NCBI RefSeq assembly: GCF_000711955.1
Contig: NZ_JONR01000007.1
Location: 169,650-233,649 of the forward strand
DNA length: 64,000 nt
Direction: 5' to 3'
DNA from: Nevskia soli DSM 19509
Lineage (GTDB): Bacteria > Pseudomonadota > Gammaproteobacteria > Nevskiales > Nevskiaceae
Shown: positions 9,036-17,084 of the stretch, piece after piece
Position numbering within the stretch: position 1 is the stretch's first letter
Layout of the letters: each line of letters opens with the position of its first letter
Made by a program: the position numbers and the translations under genes
Notes under the pieces: generated by a model
Seen by the model: the letters and a program-made list of their open reading frames with translations, nothing else
The model's database searches: none
What the model was told of the DNA's origin: nothing

Positions 9036-10466
9036 ATCAGCACCGTTTCCATCACCGCCAGCCGCTCTCTCCACGCCCCCGGCAATACCGACGCGGAGCA
9101 TTTCGTCCTCGGCGCCCTGCTGAGCCGGCCGCAAGCCTGGCCCCAGGTGCGCGGCCTGGTCCAGGCCGAGGACTTCAGCGGGGCCAATGCCGTCGTCTTC
9201 ACCGCCCTGGCGCAGCTGCTCGAAAGCGGCGCGGCGGTGGATTACGCCACCCTCGGCGAACACCTGCGCGCCTGCGGCCGGCTGGAGGCGGCGGGCGGCA
9301 TCCACCACATCGCCCAGCTTCAGCTCGACGCCGTCGCCCCCGGCAATTGCGTCGCCCACGCCCGCATCGTCGCCGACTACGCCGGGCGGCGGCGCCTGCA
9401 ACAGGCCCTGCGTCAAGGTGCCGATGCCTTGCAGACACAGGGCATCGGCCACATCGCGCCGCTGCTGCTGGACGAAGTGCAGCACGCCCTGCGCCGCGCC
9501 GACCCGGAGCAGGACCGCGGCCCCCGCGTCTGCAGCGCCGAGGAACTGCTGAAGATGGAGCTGCCGCCCCGGCAGGTGCTGTTGGCGCCGTGGCTGCTGT
9601 CGCAGTCCCTGGCCATGGTCCACGCCTGGCGCGGCGTCGGCAAAACCCACTTCTGCCTCAACATCGCCCACGCCCTGGCCAGTGGCGGCAGCTTCCTCGG
9701 CTGGCGCGCCGTCGCCGCCGTGCCGGTGCTCTATATCGACGGCGAAATGGCCGCCGTCGATCTGCAACAGCGCCTAGAGCAGATCGTCGCCAGCAGTCCC
9801 ATCCGCATGCCGAAAAACCACCTGCGCCTCATCACCCCCGACCTGCAAAACAACCAGCCGGTACCCGACCTCTCCACCCACGAAGGCCAGCAGGCCCTCG
9901 AATCCCGCATCGGCGATGCCCGCGTCATCATCGCCGACAACATCAGCTGCCTCGTCCGCCAGGGCAAGGAAAACGAAAGCGAGAGCTGGATGCCGGTCGC
10001 CGCCTGGGCCCTGCGCATGCGCGCCCTGGGCCGCAGCGTCGTCTTCGTCCATCACGCCGGCAAGGGCGGCCAGCAGCGCGGCACCTCCAAGCGCGAAGAC
10101 CTGCTCGATACCGTCATCGCCCTCAAGCGCCCCAACGACTACCGCTCCGAACAGGGCGCCCGCTTCGAAATCCACTTCGAGAAGGCCCGCAGCCTCCATG
10201 GTGGCGATGCGCAGTCCATGGAAGTGCAACTGGAGAAACTGCCGGACGGCACCCAGCGCTGGTCCTCACAATTCTGCGCCGACCAGACCGAGCAGCAAAT
10301 GATCGAACGCGCCAACCTCGGCCTCAACTACACCGAGATCGGCCAGGAACTGGGATGTCATCGCTCGACGGTGATGCGGACGTTGAAGAAAGCGGCGGCG
10401 GAGGGGCGATACAAGCCCGCTATCGGCGGGAAGGAGGAGCAGCTTGTGCTTGGGGAGGGGGCTTGA
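9036..10466 (+). CDS. DnaB-N / RepA-like AAA ATPase with C-terminal HTH; start uncertain
   Basis: A replication-type ATPase of the kind carried by plasmids and phages. About residues 10-110 resemble the DnaB N-terminal domain (AEHFVLGALLSRP). Residues from about 170 form a RecA-like RepA ATPase: Walker A AWRGVGKTHF, Walker B-like VLYIDGEM, VIIADNIS and FVHHAGKGGQQRGTSK. The end carries a helix-turn-helix (YTEIGQELGCHRSTVMRTL). The DnaB-N homology begins well before the first canonical start, GTG 9147. Ribosome site GGAG (9025-9028) stands seven bases before ATC-AGC-ACC at 9036, so either an ATC start is used or an original ATG has mutated. No integrase, partition gene or origin is recognised nearby. 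The coding frame is certain; the start is not. Confidence 0.75.
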   Translation: MSTVSITASRSLHAPGNTDAEHFVLGALLSRPQAWPQVRGLVQAEDFSGANAVVFTALAQLLESGAAVDYATLGEHLRACGRLEAAGGIHHIAQLQLDAVAPGNCVAHARIVADYAGRRRLQQALRQGADALQTQGIGHIAPLLLDEVQHALRRADPEQDRGPRVCSAEELLKMELPPRQVLLAPWLLSQSLAMVHAWRGVGKTHFCLNIAHALASGGSFLGWRAVAAVPVLYIDGEMAAVDLQQRLEQIVASSPIRMPKNHLRLITPDLQNNQPVPDLSTHEGQQALESRIGDARVIIADNISCLVRQGKENESESWMPVAAWALRMRALGRSVVFVHHAGKGGQQRGTSKREDLLDTVIALKRPNDYRSEQGARFEIHFEKARSLHGGDAQSMEVQLEKLPDGTQRWSSQFCADQTEQQMIERANLGLNYTEIGQELGCHRSTVMRTLKKAAAEGRYKPAIGGKEEQLVLGEGA

Positions 10467-10471
10467 GGGGA

Positions 10472-10512
10472 GTGTTGCGTGCGTGCGCGTATAGGGGGAT
10501 GCACGCACGCGT
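10472..10512. repeat. G-looped hairpin repeat, copy 2
   Basis: GTGTTGC followed by a perfect 10-bp stem: GCGTGCGTGC (10477-10486) pairs with GCACGCACGC (10501-10510) around a loop containing GGGGGAT. It starts five bases after the repA-like stop and is the best-formed of the three copies. Confidence 0.7.
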
Positions 10513-10524
10513 CCGGATGAAATT

Positions 10525-10600
10525 CGTAGGGCGGCTCCGCGACCCGCCTGTCGCGAAGAGGACGCGGTGAACGGCGGGTCGCAGACCCGCCCTACGGTCC
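10525..10600. repeat. REP-like palindrome CGTAGGGCGG...CCGCCCTACG
   Basis: Two inverted arms, CGTAGGGCGGCTCCGCGACC and GGGTCGCAGACCCGCCCTAC, separated by about 35 bp. A near-identical 77-bp copy lies at 11557-11633 and degraded copies at 10783-10834 and 12556-12753. This is a dispersed extragenic palindrome. Confidence 0.75.
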
Positions 10601-10610
10601 TGATTGGTTT

Positions 10611-10788
10611 AAATGCCGCAGCCTGTTTTGGCGCGCCAGAATTGCTCCTGGCATCGGGTTTGGCTGCTAGTGGAGTGAAAATGGTGGCTGACAAGATCGA
10701 CGAATTGAAAGAACAGAATCAGCTTAGGGAATTCAAGCATTACTTTCTTTGGAAGGTGTCCCACGATGCTGGAAAGCGTAACTCGTAG
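10611..10788 (+). pseudogene. Possible gene remnant, C-terminal fragment
   Basis: An open stretch of about 58 codons, visibly lower in GC than the surroundings, with a natural-looking C-terminus (KMVADKIDELKEQNQLREF, then KHYFLWKVSHDAGKR). Its upstream side runs into the REP-like palindrome and has no credible start, so it looks like the tail of a gene whose front was lost. I do not recognise the family. It could also be a chance frame. Confidence 0.3.
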
Positions 10789-10834
10789 GGCGGTGCATCG
10801 ATCCGCCTGTCCCGAAGTAGCCCCACGGTCCCGG
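10783..10834. repeat. Degenerate REP-like copy
   Basis: CGTAGGGCGGTGCATCGATC then CGCCTGTCCCGAAG and CCCACGGTCC align with the left half and outer end of the copy at 10525-10600. The right palindromic arm is largely missing. Confidence 0.5.
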
Positions 10835-10843
10835 ATGATGGGC

Positions 10844-10884
10844 GTGTTGCAGCGTGCGTATGTATGGGGATGCACGTACGCACG
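10844..10884. repeat. G-looped hairpin repeat, copy 3
   Basis: GTGTTGCA then an 11-bp stem: CGTGCGTATGT (10853-10863) with ACGTACGCACG (10874-10884), one G-T wobble, loop ATGGGGATGC. The stem sequence differs from copy 2 but pairing is kept, and the GGGGA loop is shared. The rest of the 10467-11040 gap holds the REP copies, the remnant at 10611-10788 and the leader of the LysM gene. Confidence 0.65.
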
Positions 10885-11040
10885 TTTGAATGCGGATTCA
10901 CGGCTCGCCGGCTCGTGCGAGCCCCGGGTAACGTTGTATGTTTCACGGGCTACGGCGCCTGGCCGCGAAGTGACATATTGAAGTCATTGCCGATGCGCTA
11001 AGCTGAACCCGCGTCGCATCCACCACACGGAGGTAGTGCC

Positions 11041-11541
11041 ATGGGTCTGTTCAGTTTCGTCAAGGCGGCCGGGGAAGCGTTGGCGGGCGGCAAGCCGCCC
11101 AGCGCCGAGAGCCTGGTCGAGCACATCAAGGCTTTGAACCTGAAGATCGACAAGCTGTTCATCTCCTGGGACGGCAAGACCTGCATCCTGTTCGGCAACG
11201 TGCCCGACCAGGCGGAGAAGGAGAAGGCGATTCTCGCGGTGGGCAACCTCAGCGGCGTCGACCAGGTGGTGGACAAGCTGAAGATCGAGGCGGGCGCCGG
11301 TGCCGGCGGTACCAGCACCGCGGCGGCGGCGCCGGAAGTAGTTGACCCGTCCAAGGAGCCGGCCGGGCAGAGCGATGCGGCGTTCTATACGGTCAAGTCG
11401 GGCGACAACCTGTCGAAGATCGCCAAGGAGCACTACGGCGACGCCAACAAGTACCCGGCGGTGTTCGAAGCCAACAAGCCGATGCTGAAGAGCCCGGACA
11501 AGATTTATCCCGGGCAGGTTTTGCGTCTGCCGAAGTTGTAG
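11041..11541 (+). CDS. lysM: BON-LysM protein (Kbp/YgaU-like)
   Basis: A 166-residue protein with a BON domain (about residues 23-85, WDGKTCILFGNVPDQAEKEK) and a C-terminal LysM domain (about 117-165, YTVKSGDNLSKIAKEHYGD). This is the layout of E. coli Kbp/YgaU, a potassium-binding protein; LysM domains otherwise bind peptidoglycan. No signal peptide is visible, as in Kbp. The ribosome site GGAGG lies eight bases before the ATG. It is monocistronic, between repeats on both sides. Confidence 0.88.
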   Translation: MGLFSFVKAAGEALAGGKPPSAESLVEHIKALNLKIDKLFISWDGKTCILFGNVPDQAEKEKAILAVGNLSGVDQVVDKLKIEAGAGAGGTSTAAAAPEVVDPSKEPAGQSDAAFYTVKSGDNLSKIAKEHYGDANKYPAVFEANKPMLKSPDKIYPGQVLRLPKL

Positions 11542-11556
11542 GGGGCGCCGGACAGG

Positions 11557-11633
11557 TCGTAGGGCGGGTCTGCGACCCGCCGATCGTGAAGAGCGCTCGG
11601 TGAACGGCGGGTCGCAGACCTGCCCTACGGTCT
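11557..11633. repeat. REP-like palindrome, full copy
   Basis: CGTAGGGCGGGTCTGCGACC, a middle including CGTGAAGAG, then GTGAACGGCGGGTCGCAGAC and TGCCCTACG. It closely matches 10525-10600, including the GTGAACGGCGGGTCGCAGAC block. Confidence 0.75.
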
Positions 11634-11693
11634 GGGTTGCTCCGGGTTTGGCGACCAAAGTGGATTCATCCAGAACTCGGTTTCGCCGAAGCC

Positions 11694-11720
11694 TGGATTC
11701 CCGCGTTCGCGGGAATGACG
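11694..11720. repeat. TGGATTCCCGCGTTCGCGGGAATGAC palindrome
   Basis: ATTCCCGCG-TTCG-CGGGAAT hairpin flanked by TGG and GAC. It is a copy of the short dispersed palindrome also at 1071, 18755 and in the groES-groEL gap. It lies just after the tatD stop and could serve as a barrier, but it has no T-run. Confidence 0.7.
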
Positions 11721-11743
11721 ATACTTGCCGGTCGGGAATTTCC

Positions 11744-12526
11744 TCAGGTGATCCCGAATAGCCGCCGCGTATTGGCGGCGGTTTGCGCCGCCAGTTGCGC
11801 GGCATCATCGCCGCGCACTTCGGCGATGGCCTTCAGCACCCAGGGCAGGTAGGCCGGTTCGTTGCGGCGGTCCTTCGGCGAAGGCTTGATGCTGCGCGGC
11901 AGCAGGTAGGGCGCGTCGGTTTCGATCAGCAGGCGCTCGGCGGGGATGCGCTTCACCAGTTCGCGCAGGCCCAGGCCGCGGCGTTCGTCGCAGACCCAGC
12001 CGGTGATGCCGATGTAGCAGTCCAGCGCGAGGTAGGCGTCGAGGGCTTCGGCGTTGTCGGTGAAGCAGTGCACCACGCAGCCGGGAATGGCGCGGCGGTA
12101 GTCGCGCAGGATGGCGTGGAAGTCGGCGTGGGCGTCGCGCTGGTGCAGGAAGACCGGCTTGTCCGCCTGTATGGCCAGGCCCAGTTGCGCGATGAAGGCG
12201 CGGCGCTGGTCTTCGTGTGGCGAGTGGTTGCGGAAATAGTCCAGGCCGCATTCGCCCAGGGCCACCACCTGCGGCTCGCGGGCCAGTTCGGCGATGCGCG
12301 CGGCCAGCGTTTCGTCCCACTCGGTGGCGTGGTGCGGGTGCAGGCCGGCGGTGGAATAGAGCCGGCGGGGATGGGCGCGCGCCAGCTGCAGCGCCTGCTC
12401 GTTGCTGGCGGCGCTGCTGCCGGTGACGATGATGGCTTCGAGCCCGGCATCCCAGGCGCGCTGGAGGAGCGCCTCGCGGTCGGCGTCGAAGCTGTCGTGC
12501 GCGAGGTTGGCGCCGATGTCGATCAA
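11744..12526 (-). CDS. tatD: TatD-family metal-dependent nuclease
   Basis: A TIM-barrel metallohydrolase; characterised TatD proteins have 3'-5' exonuclease activity in the cytosol. Family motifs are MIDIGANL at the start (the TatD rather than YcfH form), AGLHPHHA, ALGECGLDYF, HQRDAHADF, HCFTDN and ETDAPYLLPRS. The best start is TTG at 12526, eight bases after AGGAAA on the minus strand, giving 260 residues and aligning with E. coli TatD. A GTG at 12574 would add a non-homologous leader from a REP-like repeat. No tatABC genes are nearby. Confidence 0.92.
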   Translation of the reverse strand: MIDIGANLAHDSFDADREALLQRAWDAGLEAIIVTGSSAASNEQALQLARAHPRRLYSTAGLHPHHATEWDETLAARIAELAREPQVVALGECGLDYFRNHSPHEDQRRAFIAQLGLAIQADKPVFLHQRDAHADFHAILRDYRRAIPGCVVHCFTDNAEALDAYLALDCYIGITGWVCDERRGLGLRELVKRIPAERLLIETDAPYLLPRSIKPSPKDRRNEPAYLPWVLKAIAEVRGDDAAQLAAQTAANTRRLFGIT

Positions 12527-12555
12527 AACGTGTTTCCTATCAACGTAATTCAAAT

Positions 12556-12753
12556 CGTAGGGCGGCCCCGACACGGTGTTTGCGAAGCAATGGGCGCGGG
12601 AGGGGCCGCTGACGCCCGCGCTAACTGTATCTTACGGGGCCGCATCCGCCCGCTCCCGCACCCACCGTTCCGGGCACCGTGTCGCGGGCGGCCTGTGGCC
12701 GCCGGCTTTTTTGCATTTGAATGCGGCGCAGCGGCGGCCACGGGCCGCCCTAC
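12556..12753. repeat. Expanded REP-like inverted repeat
   Basis: CGTAGGGCGGCCCCGACACG at one end and GGCCACGGGCCGCCCTAC at the other, with internal CACGGTG / CACCGTG and GCGGGCGGCC / GGCCGC arms. It is a larger, rearranged form of the GTAGGGCGG family that fills most of the gap upstream of tatD. Confidence 0.55.
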
Positions 12754-12766
12754 AAAAGCGGCGGCT

Positions 12767-14605
12767 TCAGTTGGCGTGCAGCGGGATGATTCCATCCGAA
12801 CCGGGGACGGGATCGCTACCGCATTCCTGCCGCCACAGGATGCGCTGCTCCACGGCGGCGGGTGCCTGCCCCGGCGGCGGCGACAGTTCCAGCATGTAGA
12901 TCATCTTGAAGCCCTTCAGCGCCTGTTGCGCGGGGTGCGCGCTGTTCCACTGGCGGCACAGGTAGCGGCCGAAGTAGGGGCGGTTGTTGGCGTACTGCGG
13001 CAGCCAGAGGTTTTCCTCGTACTGGTGCCAGCGGCTGTCCGGATAGCTGCTGGAGATGGTTGCCGGCTTGTCGTAGCTGATGCCGGAATGTCCCGGGCGC
13101 AGCACGTCGAGCTGCGTGCCGTCCGCCAGTTCGCCGGGGAAGACGAACCAGCCGTCGTCCTTCGAAGGCGCCGGGGCGAACAGATTCCACTGCTGGTCGA
13201 TGCGCAGCAGGCGCAGCGGCGGCGTCAGGGCGCGGTGCAGCAGTTGCGGCAGCCAGTGCACGGTGCACAGGTTCCAGGCCAGCACGATGAACAGGAAGAA
13301 TCCGGCCAGGCGCTGCATGAAGCGTCCACCTTCCAAGGCGGTCTCGCGGTAGGGCAGCAGCGCGCCGGAGAGCTTGCCCAGCGCGCCGCGGCGGCGGCCG
13401 ACGAAATCGTACAGCGCGTTACCCGGCGCCACCGCCCAGCCTCCGGAGAGCAGCCAGCCCTTCCAGGCGAACAGGGGCGAGCGCCGCAGCAGCAGCACGA
13501 ACGCCGGCCATTTCAGGTAGGCGTGGTCGTCGTGGTCGATGACGACCCAGGAGCGGTTCGCTTCCAGCAGCGCGCGGGCGCGCGGGTAATCCTGTGCCGG
13601 CACGATCTCGGCGCGGGGCAGGATCAGGAAGGTGCGCAGCAGCAGGCACTGCTTCAGGCAGAACTCGCAGTCGCGGTCGTAGTAGAGGCGCAACGGCAGG
13701 GTGCCGAGCGCCTGCTCGCGGCGCTGGGCGCGCCCCCCGAGCCCGTCCCAGATCCAGCCGCCCGCCAGCACGGTGAGCGCGGCAAGACTGACACAGGGGA
13801 AGACGCCCAGTTCCAGGCACAGCAGCAGGCCCAGTTGCATGGCGGTGAACAGCAGCATCACCAGGAAGCGCAGCGGACGGCCCAACACCGGGGAGAACAC
13901 CAGCAGGGGCCCGAACAGTTCAATGAACCAGATGGCATAGGTCAGCACCGGCAGCAGGTCCGCGTACTGGCGCAGCCACAGCCCGGTTGGTGTGGCGTAG
14001 CGGTCGAGCTGGAGGGCGTAATACACCGCGCTGCCGTCCGGCCACCACTCGGCGCCGCTTTGCAGGACGGCGCCGAAGAAGTAGACCGACATCACCTGCA
14101 CCAGCAGCGCCGCCGAGGCCCAGGACAGGTACTGATGGTCCCGCGGCGGCGGCAGCTTGCTGAGGGCGGCATCGACGCTCCAGCGCGCCCCCAGCGGCAG
14201 GAACAGGCTCCAGAACAGCAGGCAGACCGCCAGCACGTCGCCGCCGTTCAGCACCAGCTCGTTGCGGTTGAGCAGCGAGGCTTCCAGCACGAAGCAGAGC
14301 AGGACGGCGAGGCGCGTGCGCCAGCCCAGCAGCAGGGCCAGGGCGGCCAGGGCCTGCAGCGCCAGCAGGGCGATGGCGAACCAGGCCTGGCCGTTGGCCA
14401 GGTAGAGCGAGGCGCGCCAGGATTCGCCATAGGCCGCCAGCCAGCTGCGCGGCAGCACGCCGCCGTCGCTGTAGAGGCTGCCGGCGTCGCCCACGCGGCG
14501 GCACAGGTCGACGAACAGCACCGCGCCGAGCGCGGCGCGGAACAGCGCCAGCGTGCGCAGGTCGATGCCGAACATCAGCGGCAGGCGGGAGCGTAGCCAG
14601 TTCAT
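12767..14605 (-). CDS. HTTM membrane protein fused to a DCC (DUF393) thiol domain
   Basis: A 612-residue membrane protein. The N-terminal half is an HTTM domain, the helical region related to vitamin-K-dependent carboxylase, with many hydrophobic helices from FGIDLRTLALFRAALGAVLF on. Around residues 300-420 is a DCC/DUF393 segment with the thioredoxin-like motif YDRDCEFCLKQC. More hydrophobic helices follow, then a soluble C-terminus (WNLFAPAPSKDDGWFVFPGE). The substrate is unknown; the CxxC suggests thiol-disulfide chemistry near the membrane. ATG at 14605 begins MNWLRSRL; longer upstream open frame is not membrane-like and was left out. Confidence 0.85.
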   Translation of the reverse strand: MNWLRSRLPLMFGIDLRTLALFRAALGAVLFVDLCRRVGDAGSLYSDGGVLPRSWLAAYGESWRASLYLANGQAWFAIALLALQALAALALLLGWRTRLAVLLCFVLEASLLNRNELVLNGGDVLAVCLLFWSLFLPLGARWSVDAALSKLPPPRDHQYLSWASAALLVQVMSVYFFGAVLQSGAEWWPDGSAVYYALQLDRYATPTGLWLRQYADLLPVLTYAIWFIELFGPLLVFSPVLGRPLRFLVMLLFTAMQLGLLLCLELGVFPCVSLAALTVLAGGWIWDGLGGRAQRREQALGTLPLRLYYDRDCEFCLKQCLLLRTFLILPRAEIVPAQDYPRARALLEANRSWVVIDHDDHAYLKWPAFVLLLRRSPLFAWKGWLLSGGWAVAPGNALYDFVGRRRGALGKLSGALLPYRETALEGGRFMQRLAGFFLFIVLAWNLCTVHWLPQLLHRALTPPLRLLRIDQQWNLFAPAPSKDDGWFVFPGELADGTQLDVLRPGHSGISYDKPATISSSYPDSRWHQYEENLWLPQYANNRPYFGRYLCRQWNSAHPAQQALKGFKMIYMLELSPPPGQAPAAVEQRILWRQECGSDPVPGSDGIIPLHAN

Positions 14606-14730
14606 CGCCGGTTGATTGATGGGGGAGTGGTCCTTTGTTCCATGATATATGCAGCCACGGCGGCCGTCCCGTCTTCGGCGCGCCGGCGGACCGCGGAGCG
14701 TCGGCCCGGGGCGGCTTGTCCGAACGTGCA

Positions 14731-14760
14731 AACAAAAAGGGGAGCCCGGAGGCTCCCCTT
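14731..14760 (-). terminator. Rho-independent terminator for the exported protein gene
   Basis: A 10-bp stem AAGGGGAGCC / GGCTCCCCTT with loop CGGA; read on the minus strand it is followed by TTTTTGTT. It lies 19 bp after the stop of the gene at 14779-15426. Confidence 0.85.
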
Positions 14761-14778
14761 GAGTCGGTGCGGAGCGGC

Positions 14779-15426
14779 TCAGCGGCGGCTGAGGTCGCCC
14801 ATGTGGCCGGTGCCGCCGTCGAGCCACTGGATCTGCTCGGGGGTGACCTGCTCGTAGTTGATGCCGCTGCCGTCCGAAGTCAGGCAGCCGCTGCCGATGA
14901 CGCCGAGAATGCAACCACCGCCGCTGCTGGAACCGGAACTGCTGCCCGGCTTGGCGTCCGGGCTGTCGTGGCCCTTGGTGGCGTCATAGATCAGGTAGCC
15001 GGCGCCGCCGACACCCACGGCCAGCAAGGTCCAGTCGAAGAACGACCAGCCGGAATCGCTGCTGCCGCCGGTGCTGGAACTGCTGCCCGAGCTGTCGCTC
15101 TGGTGCAGCCGCAGGTTGCGGCCGGCGAAGGTGATGCCGCTGGCCGAGGCCAGGGTCTGGCCGCGGCTGTCGTGATCGAGCTGCAGCACGGCCGGCAGGG
15201 TGCCGAAGCTGCCATCGCCGGCGCGGCTCTCATGGTCGAGGCGCAGGCCGTAATGCAGGGGGGCGGGCATGGTGCGGTCGTTGTGGCCGCCGAAGCTGTA
15301 GCTCAGGTAAGCGCGCGCGGCGGGCTGATCATGGAACTGCTGCTGGTACTGTTCCGGATACGAGGCATCCGCAAAGGCCGCACCCATGGTGGTGGCCGCA
15401 ATGATGGCTACAAATGTCTTACGCAT
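14779..15426 (-). CDS. Hypothetical exported protein with one membrane segment
   Basis: 215 residues of unknown function. An N-terminal signal peptide (MRKTFVAIIAATTMGAAFA, probable cut after the Ala residues) is followed by a repetitive region: GLRLDHESRAGDG and VLQLDHDSRGQT look like two copies of a short strand motif. A Ser/Gly linker leads to the hydrophobic stretch WTLLAVGVGGAGYLIYDATK, a second Ser/Gly linker with GGGCILGVIGSGC, and a soluble tail. Probably periplasmic, attached to the inner membrane. It is a single gene with its own terminator. Confidence 0.75.
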   Translation of the reverse strand: MRKTFVAIIAATTMGAAFADASYPEQYQQQFHDQPAARAYLSYSFGGHNDRTMPAPLHYGLRLDHESRAGDGSFGTLPAVLQLDHDSRGQTLASASGITFAGRNLRLHQSDSSGSSSSTGGSSDSGWSFFDWTLLAVGVGGAGYLIYDATKGHDSPDAKPGSSSGSSSGGGCILGVIGSGCLTSDGSGINYEQVTPEQIQWLDGGTGHMGDLSRR

Positions 15427-15682
15427 CCTGATCTCCCCGCGCTGGCATGTTTTTTAGTCGCGCCTTGCCGCTCGTGGCGCGTTGCCTTTGCACTATAAGG
15501 GCCGGTGCGCAGGCCTGACAAGCCCGTCACGGCTCCGCCGTGGGCGGCCGGGCGCGGCGGGGACATGGACCGGGGCGGCATGGAAATTGAACCCTGGAAG
15601 CTCCGGGCCGGTCATACCCGGCGCATGCCCGGCCAGCCGTGGCATGCTTGCACCCCGATCAACGCATCCACCCAGCCTGAAG

Positions 15683-16366
15683 ATGCCCCCCCATACCGTC
15701 GATCTGCCCGCTGATCTGCCTGCTCCGGGTGAAACCCGGCAATTGTTCGTCGACGGCCCGGCCGGTCGCCTGGAAACCCTGCTCGCCGCGCCACGCGAGG
15801 GCGCCCCGGTCGGCATCTGCGTGGTCTGCCATCCGCATCCGCAATTCGGCGGCGCCATGAGCAACAAGGTGGTGTACGCGCTGGCCTCGACGGCGTTGCA
15901 GGCCGGATTGCTGACCGCGCGTTTCAACTTTCGCGGTGTCGGCCGCAGCGAGGGCCAGTACGACCAGGCGCGCGGCGAGACCGACGATGCCCTGGCGGTG
16001 ACCGACTGGCTGCGGCGGCAACTGCCGGGGGTGCCGCTGGTGCTGGCCGGCTTTTCCTTCGGCGCTTTCGTCAGCCTCAAGGCCGCGGCCGAGGCCCGGC
16101 CCGCGGCGCTGGTCAGCATCAGCGCGCCGTTCGGCAAATATGTGGAGGGTGCCGCGCCGCCGCCCCATCCGGGGTGCCCCTGGCTGGAAGTGCACAGCAC
16201 CGACGACGACGTGGTGAGTTACGAGGAGACCATGGCCGCGCTGCAAACCTATACGCCGCCGCCGCAACTGGTGCGCTTCGAGGGCGCGGGACATTTCTAT
16301 CATGGCCGCTTGACCGAACTGCAGCAGGCGGTGCTGCCGTTCCTGCAGCAGCATCTGCAGGCATGA
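15683..16366 (+). CDS. Alpha/beta-fold hydrolase
   Basis: A 227-residue cytosolic hydrolase of the small dienelactone-hydrolase-like type. It shows HPHPQFGGAMSNKVV (oxyanion loop), nucleophile GFSFGAF, aspartate in HSTDDDVVSY and histidine in GAGHFYHGRL, so the catalytic triad is complete. The substrate is unknown. ATG 15683 is chosen because the family start lies there; the upstream 200 bp is open by chance. The stop overlaps the next start (ATGA), indicating coupled translation with the DUF3047 gene. No other feature is seen in 15427-15682. Confidence 0.85.
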   Translation: MPPHTVDLPADLPAPGETRQLFVDGPAGRLETLLAAPREGAPVGICVVCHPHPQFGGAMSNKVVYALASTALQAGLLTARFNFRGVGRSEGQYDQARGETDDALAVTDWLRRQLPGVPLVLAGFSFGAFVSLKAAAEARPAALVSISAPFGKYVEGAAPPPHPGCPWLEVHSTDDDVVSYEETMAALQTYTPPPQLVRFEGAGHFYHGRLTELQQAVLPFLQQHLQA

Positions 16367-17013
16367 GGGCGCTGGCTTTGTGGGGGCTGTGCCTGTGCAC
16401 GGCGGCAGCGGCGGATGGCCCGCCGCGCTTCTCCGTCGGCGGCCTCGACGGCTGGACGGCGGAAAAGATCCTGTCGGTGAAGCCCACTGCGTACTCGGTG
16501 GTCGAAGACGCCGGCATCAAGGTGGTGGCGGCGCAGTGCGAGGACAGCGCCTCGTTCGAGGGCTGGGCCGGCGCGATCGACCTGAAGCAGACGCCGATGC
16601 TGGCCTGGCGCTGGAAGATCGAACATCTCTTCACCGGACTGGACGAACGGGTCAAGGGCGGCTCCGACTTTCCCGCGCGGGTGTATGTGATCGCCGGCAA
16701 GCGCTGGCTGCCGTGGAGTTTGCATACCCTGGAATACGCGTGGTCCAACGGCGAGTACAAGGCCGCGTCCTGGCCCAGCCCCTACTCCGGGGCGATGGGG
16801 CAGGCGGTGATCGTGCCGGTGCGCGCCGGTGCCGAGGGCATCGGCGAATGGCGCGAGGAGCAGCGCGACGTGCAGGCCGACTTCAAGCAGTTCTTCGGCA
16901 TGGATGTCGACAAGATCGGCGCGGTGGCGGTGATGAGCGACTGCGACGATTCGCACGGCAAGGCGCACGCCTGGTTCGGCGATGTGCAGTTCGGTGCGCG
17001 TGGCGGGAAGTGA
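16363..17013 (+). CDS. DUF3047 family protein, exported
   Basis: 216 residues. A signal peptide (MRALALWGLCLCTAAAA) is followed by the DUF3047 fold: LAWRWKIEHLF, GSDFPARVYVIAG, SLHTLEYAW and SDCDDSHGKAHAWFGDVQF are characteristic. The function of the family is not known; the beta-rich, exported fold suggests periplasmic ligand binding. Translationally coupled to the hydrolase upstream. Confidence 0.85.
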   Translation: MRALALWGLCLCTAAAADGPPRFSVGGLDGWTAEKILSVKPTAYSVVEDAGIKVVAAQCEDSASFEGWAGAIDLKQTPMLAWRWKIEHLFTGLDERVKGGSDFPARVYVIAGKRWLPWSLHTLEYAWSNGEYKAASWPSPYSGAMGQAVIVPVRAGAEGIGEWREEQRDVQADFKQFFGMDVDKIGAVAVMSDCDDSHGKAHAWFGDVQFGARGGK

Positions 17014-17084
17014 GCGGCGTGGTTTTGGTCATCCCGCTTGTTAAAATCGCCCCTGCCGAAAAAATGAATCCCGAAGTGTGAAAC

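Noticed and set aside
7361..11040. A complete integrative element or prophage
   Set aside because: No integrase, tRNA-derived attachment site or structural genes; only a toxin-antitoxin, an unknown protein and a RepA-like ATPase can be supported, so no ends are assigned.
11783..14596. A 937-codon plus-strand frame opposite tatD and the HTTM gene
   Set aside because: Its translation is rich in Gln/Arg/His/Ala without domains and covers two well-supported minus-strand genes and the repeat gap; it is a GC-rich shadow.
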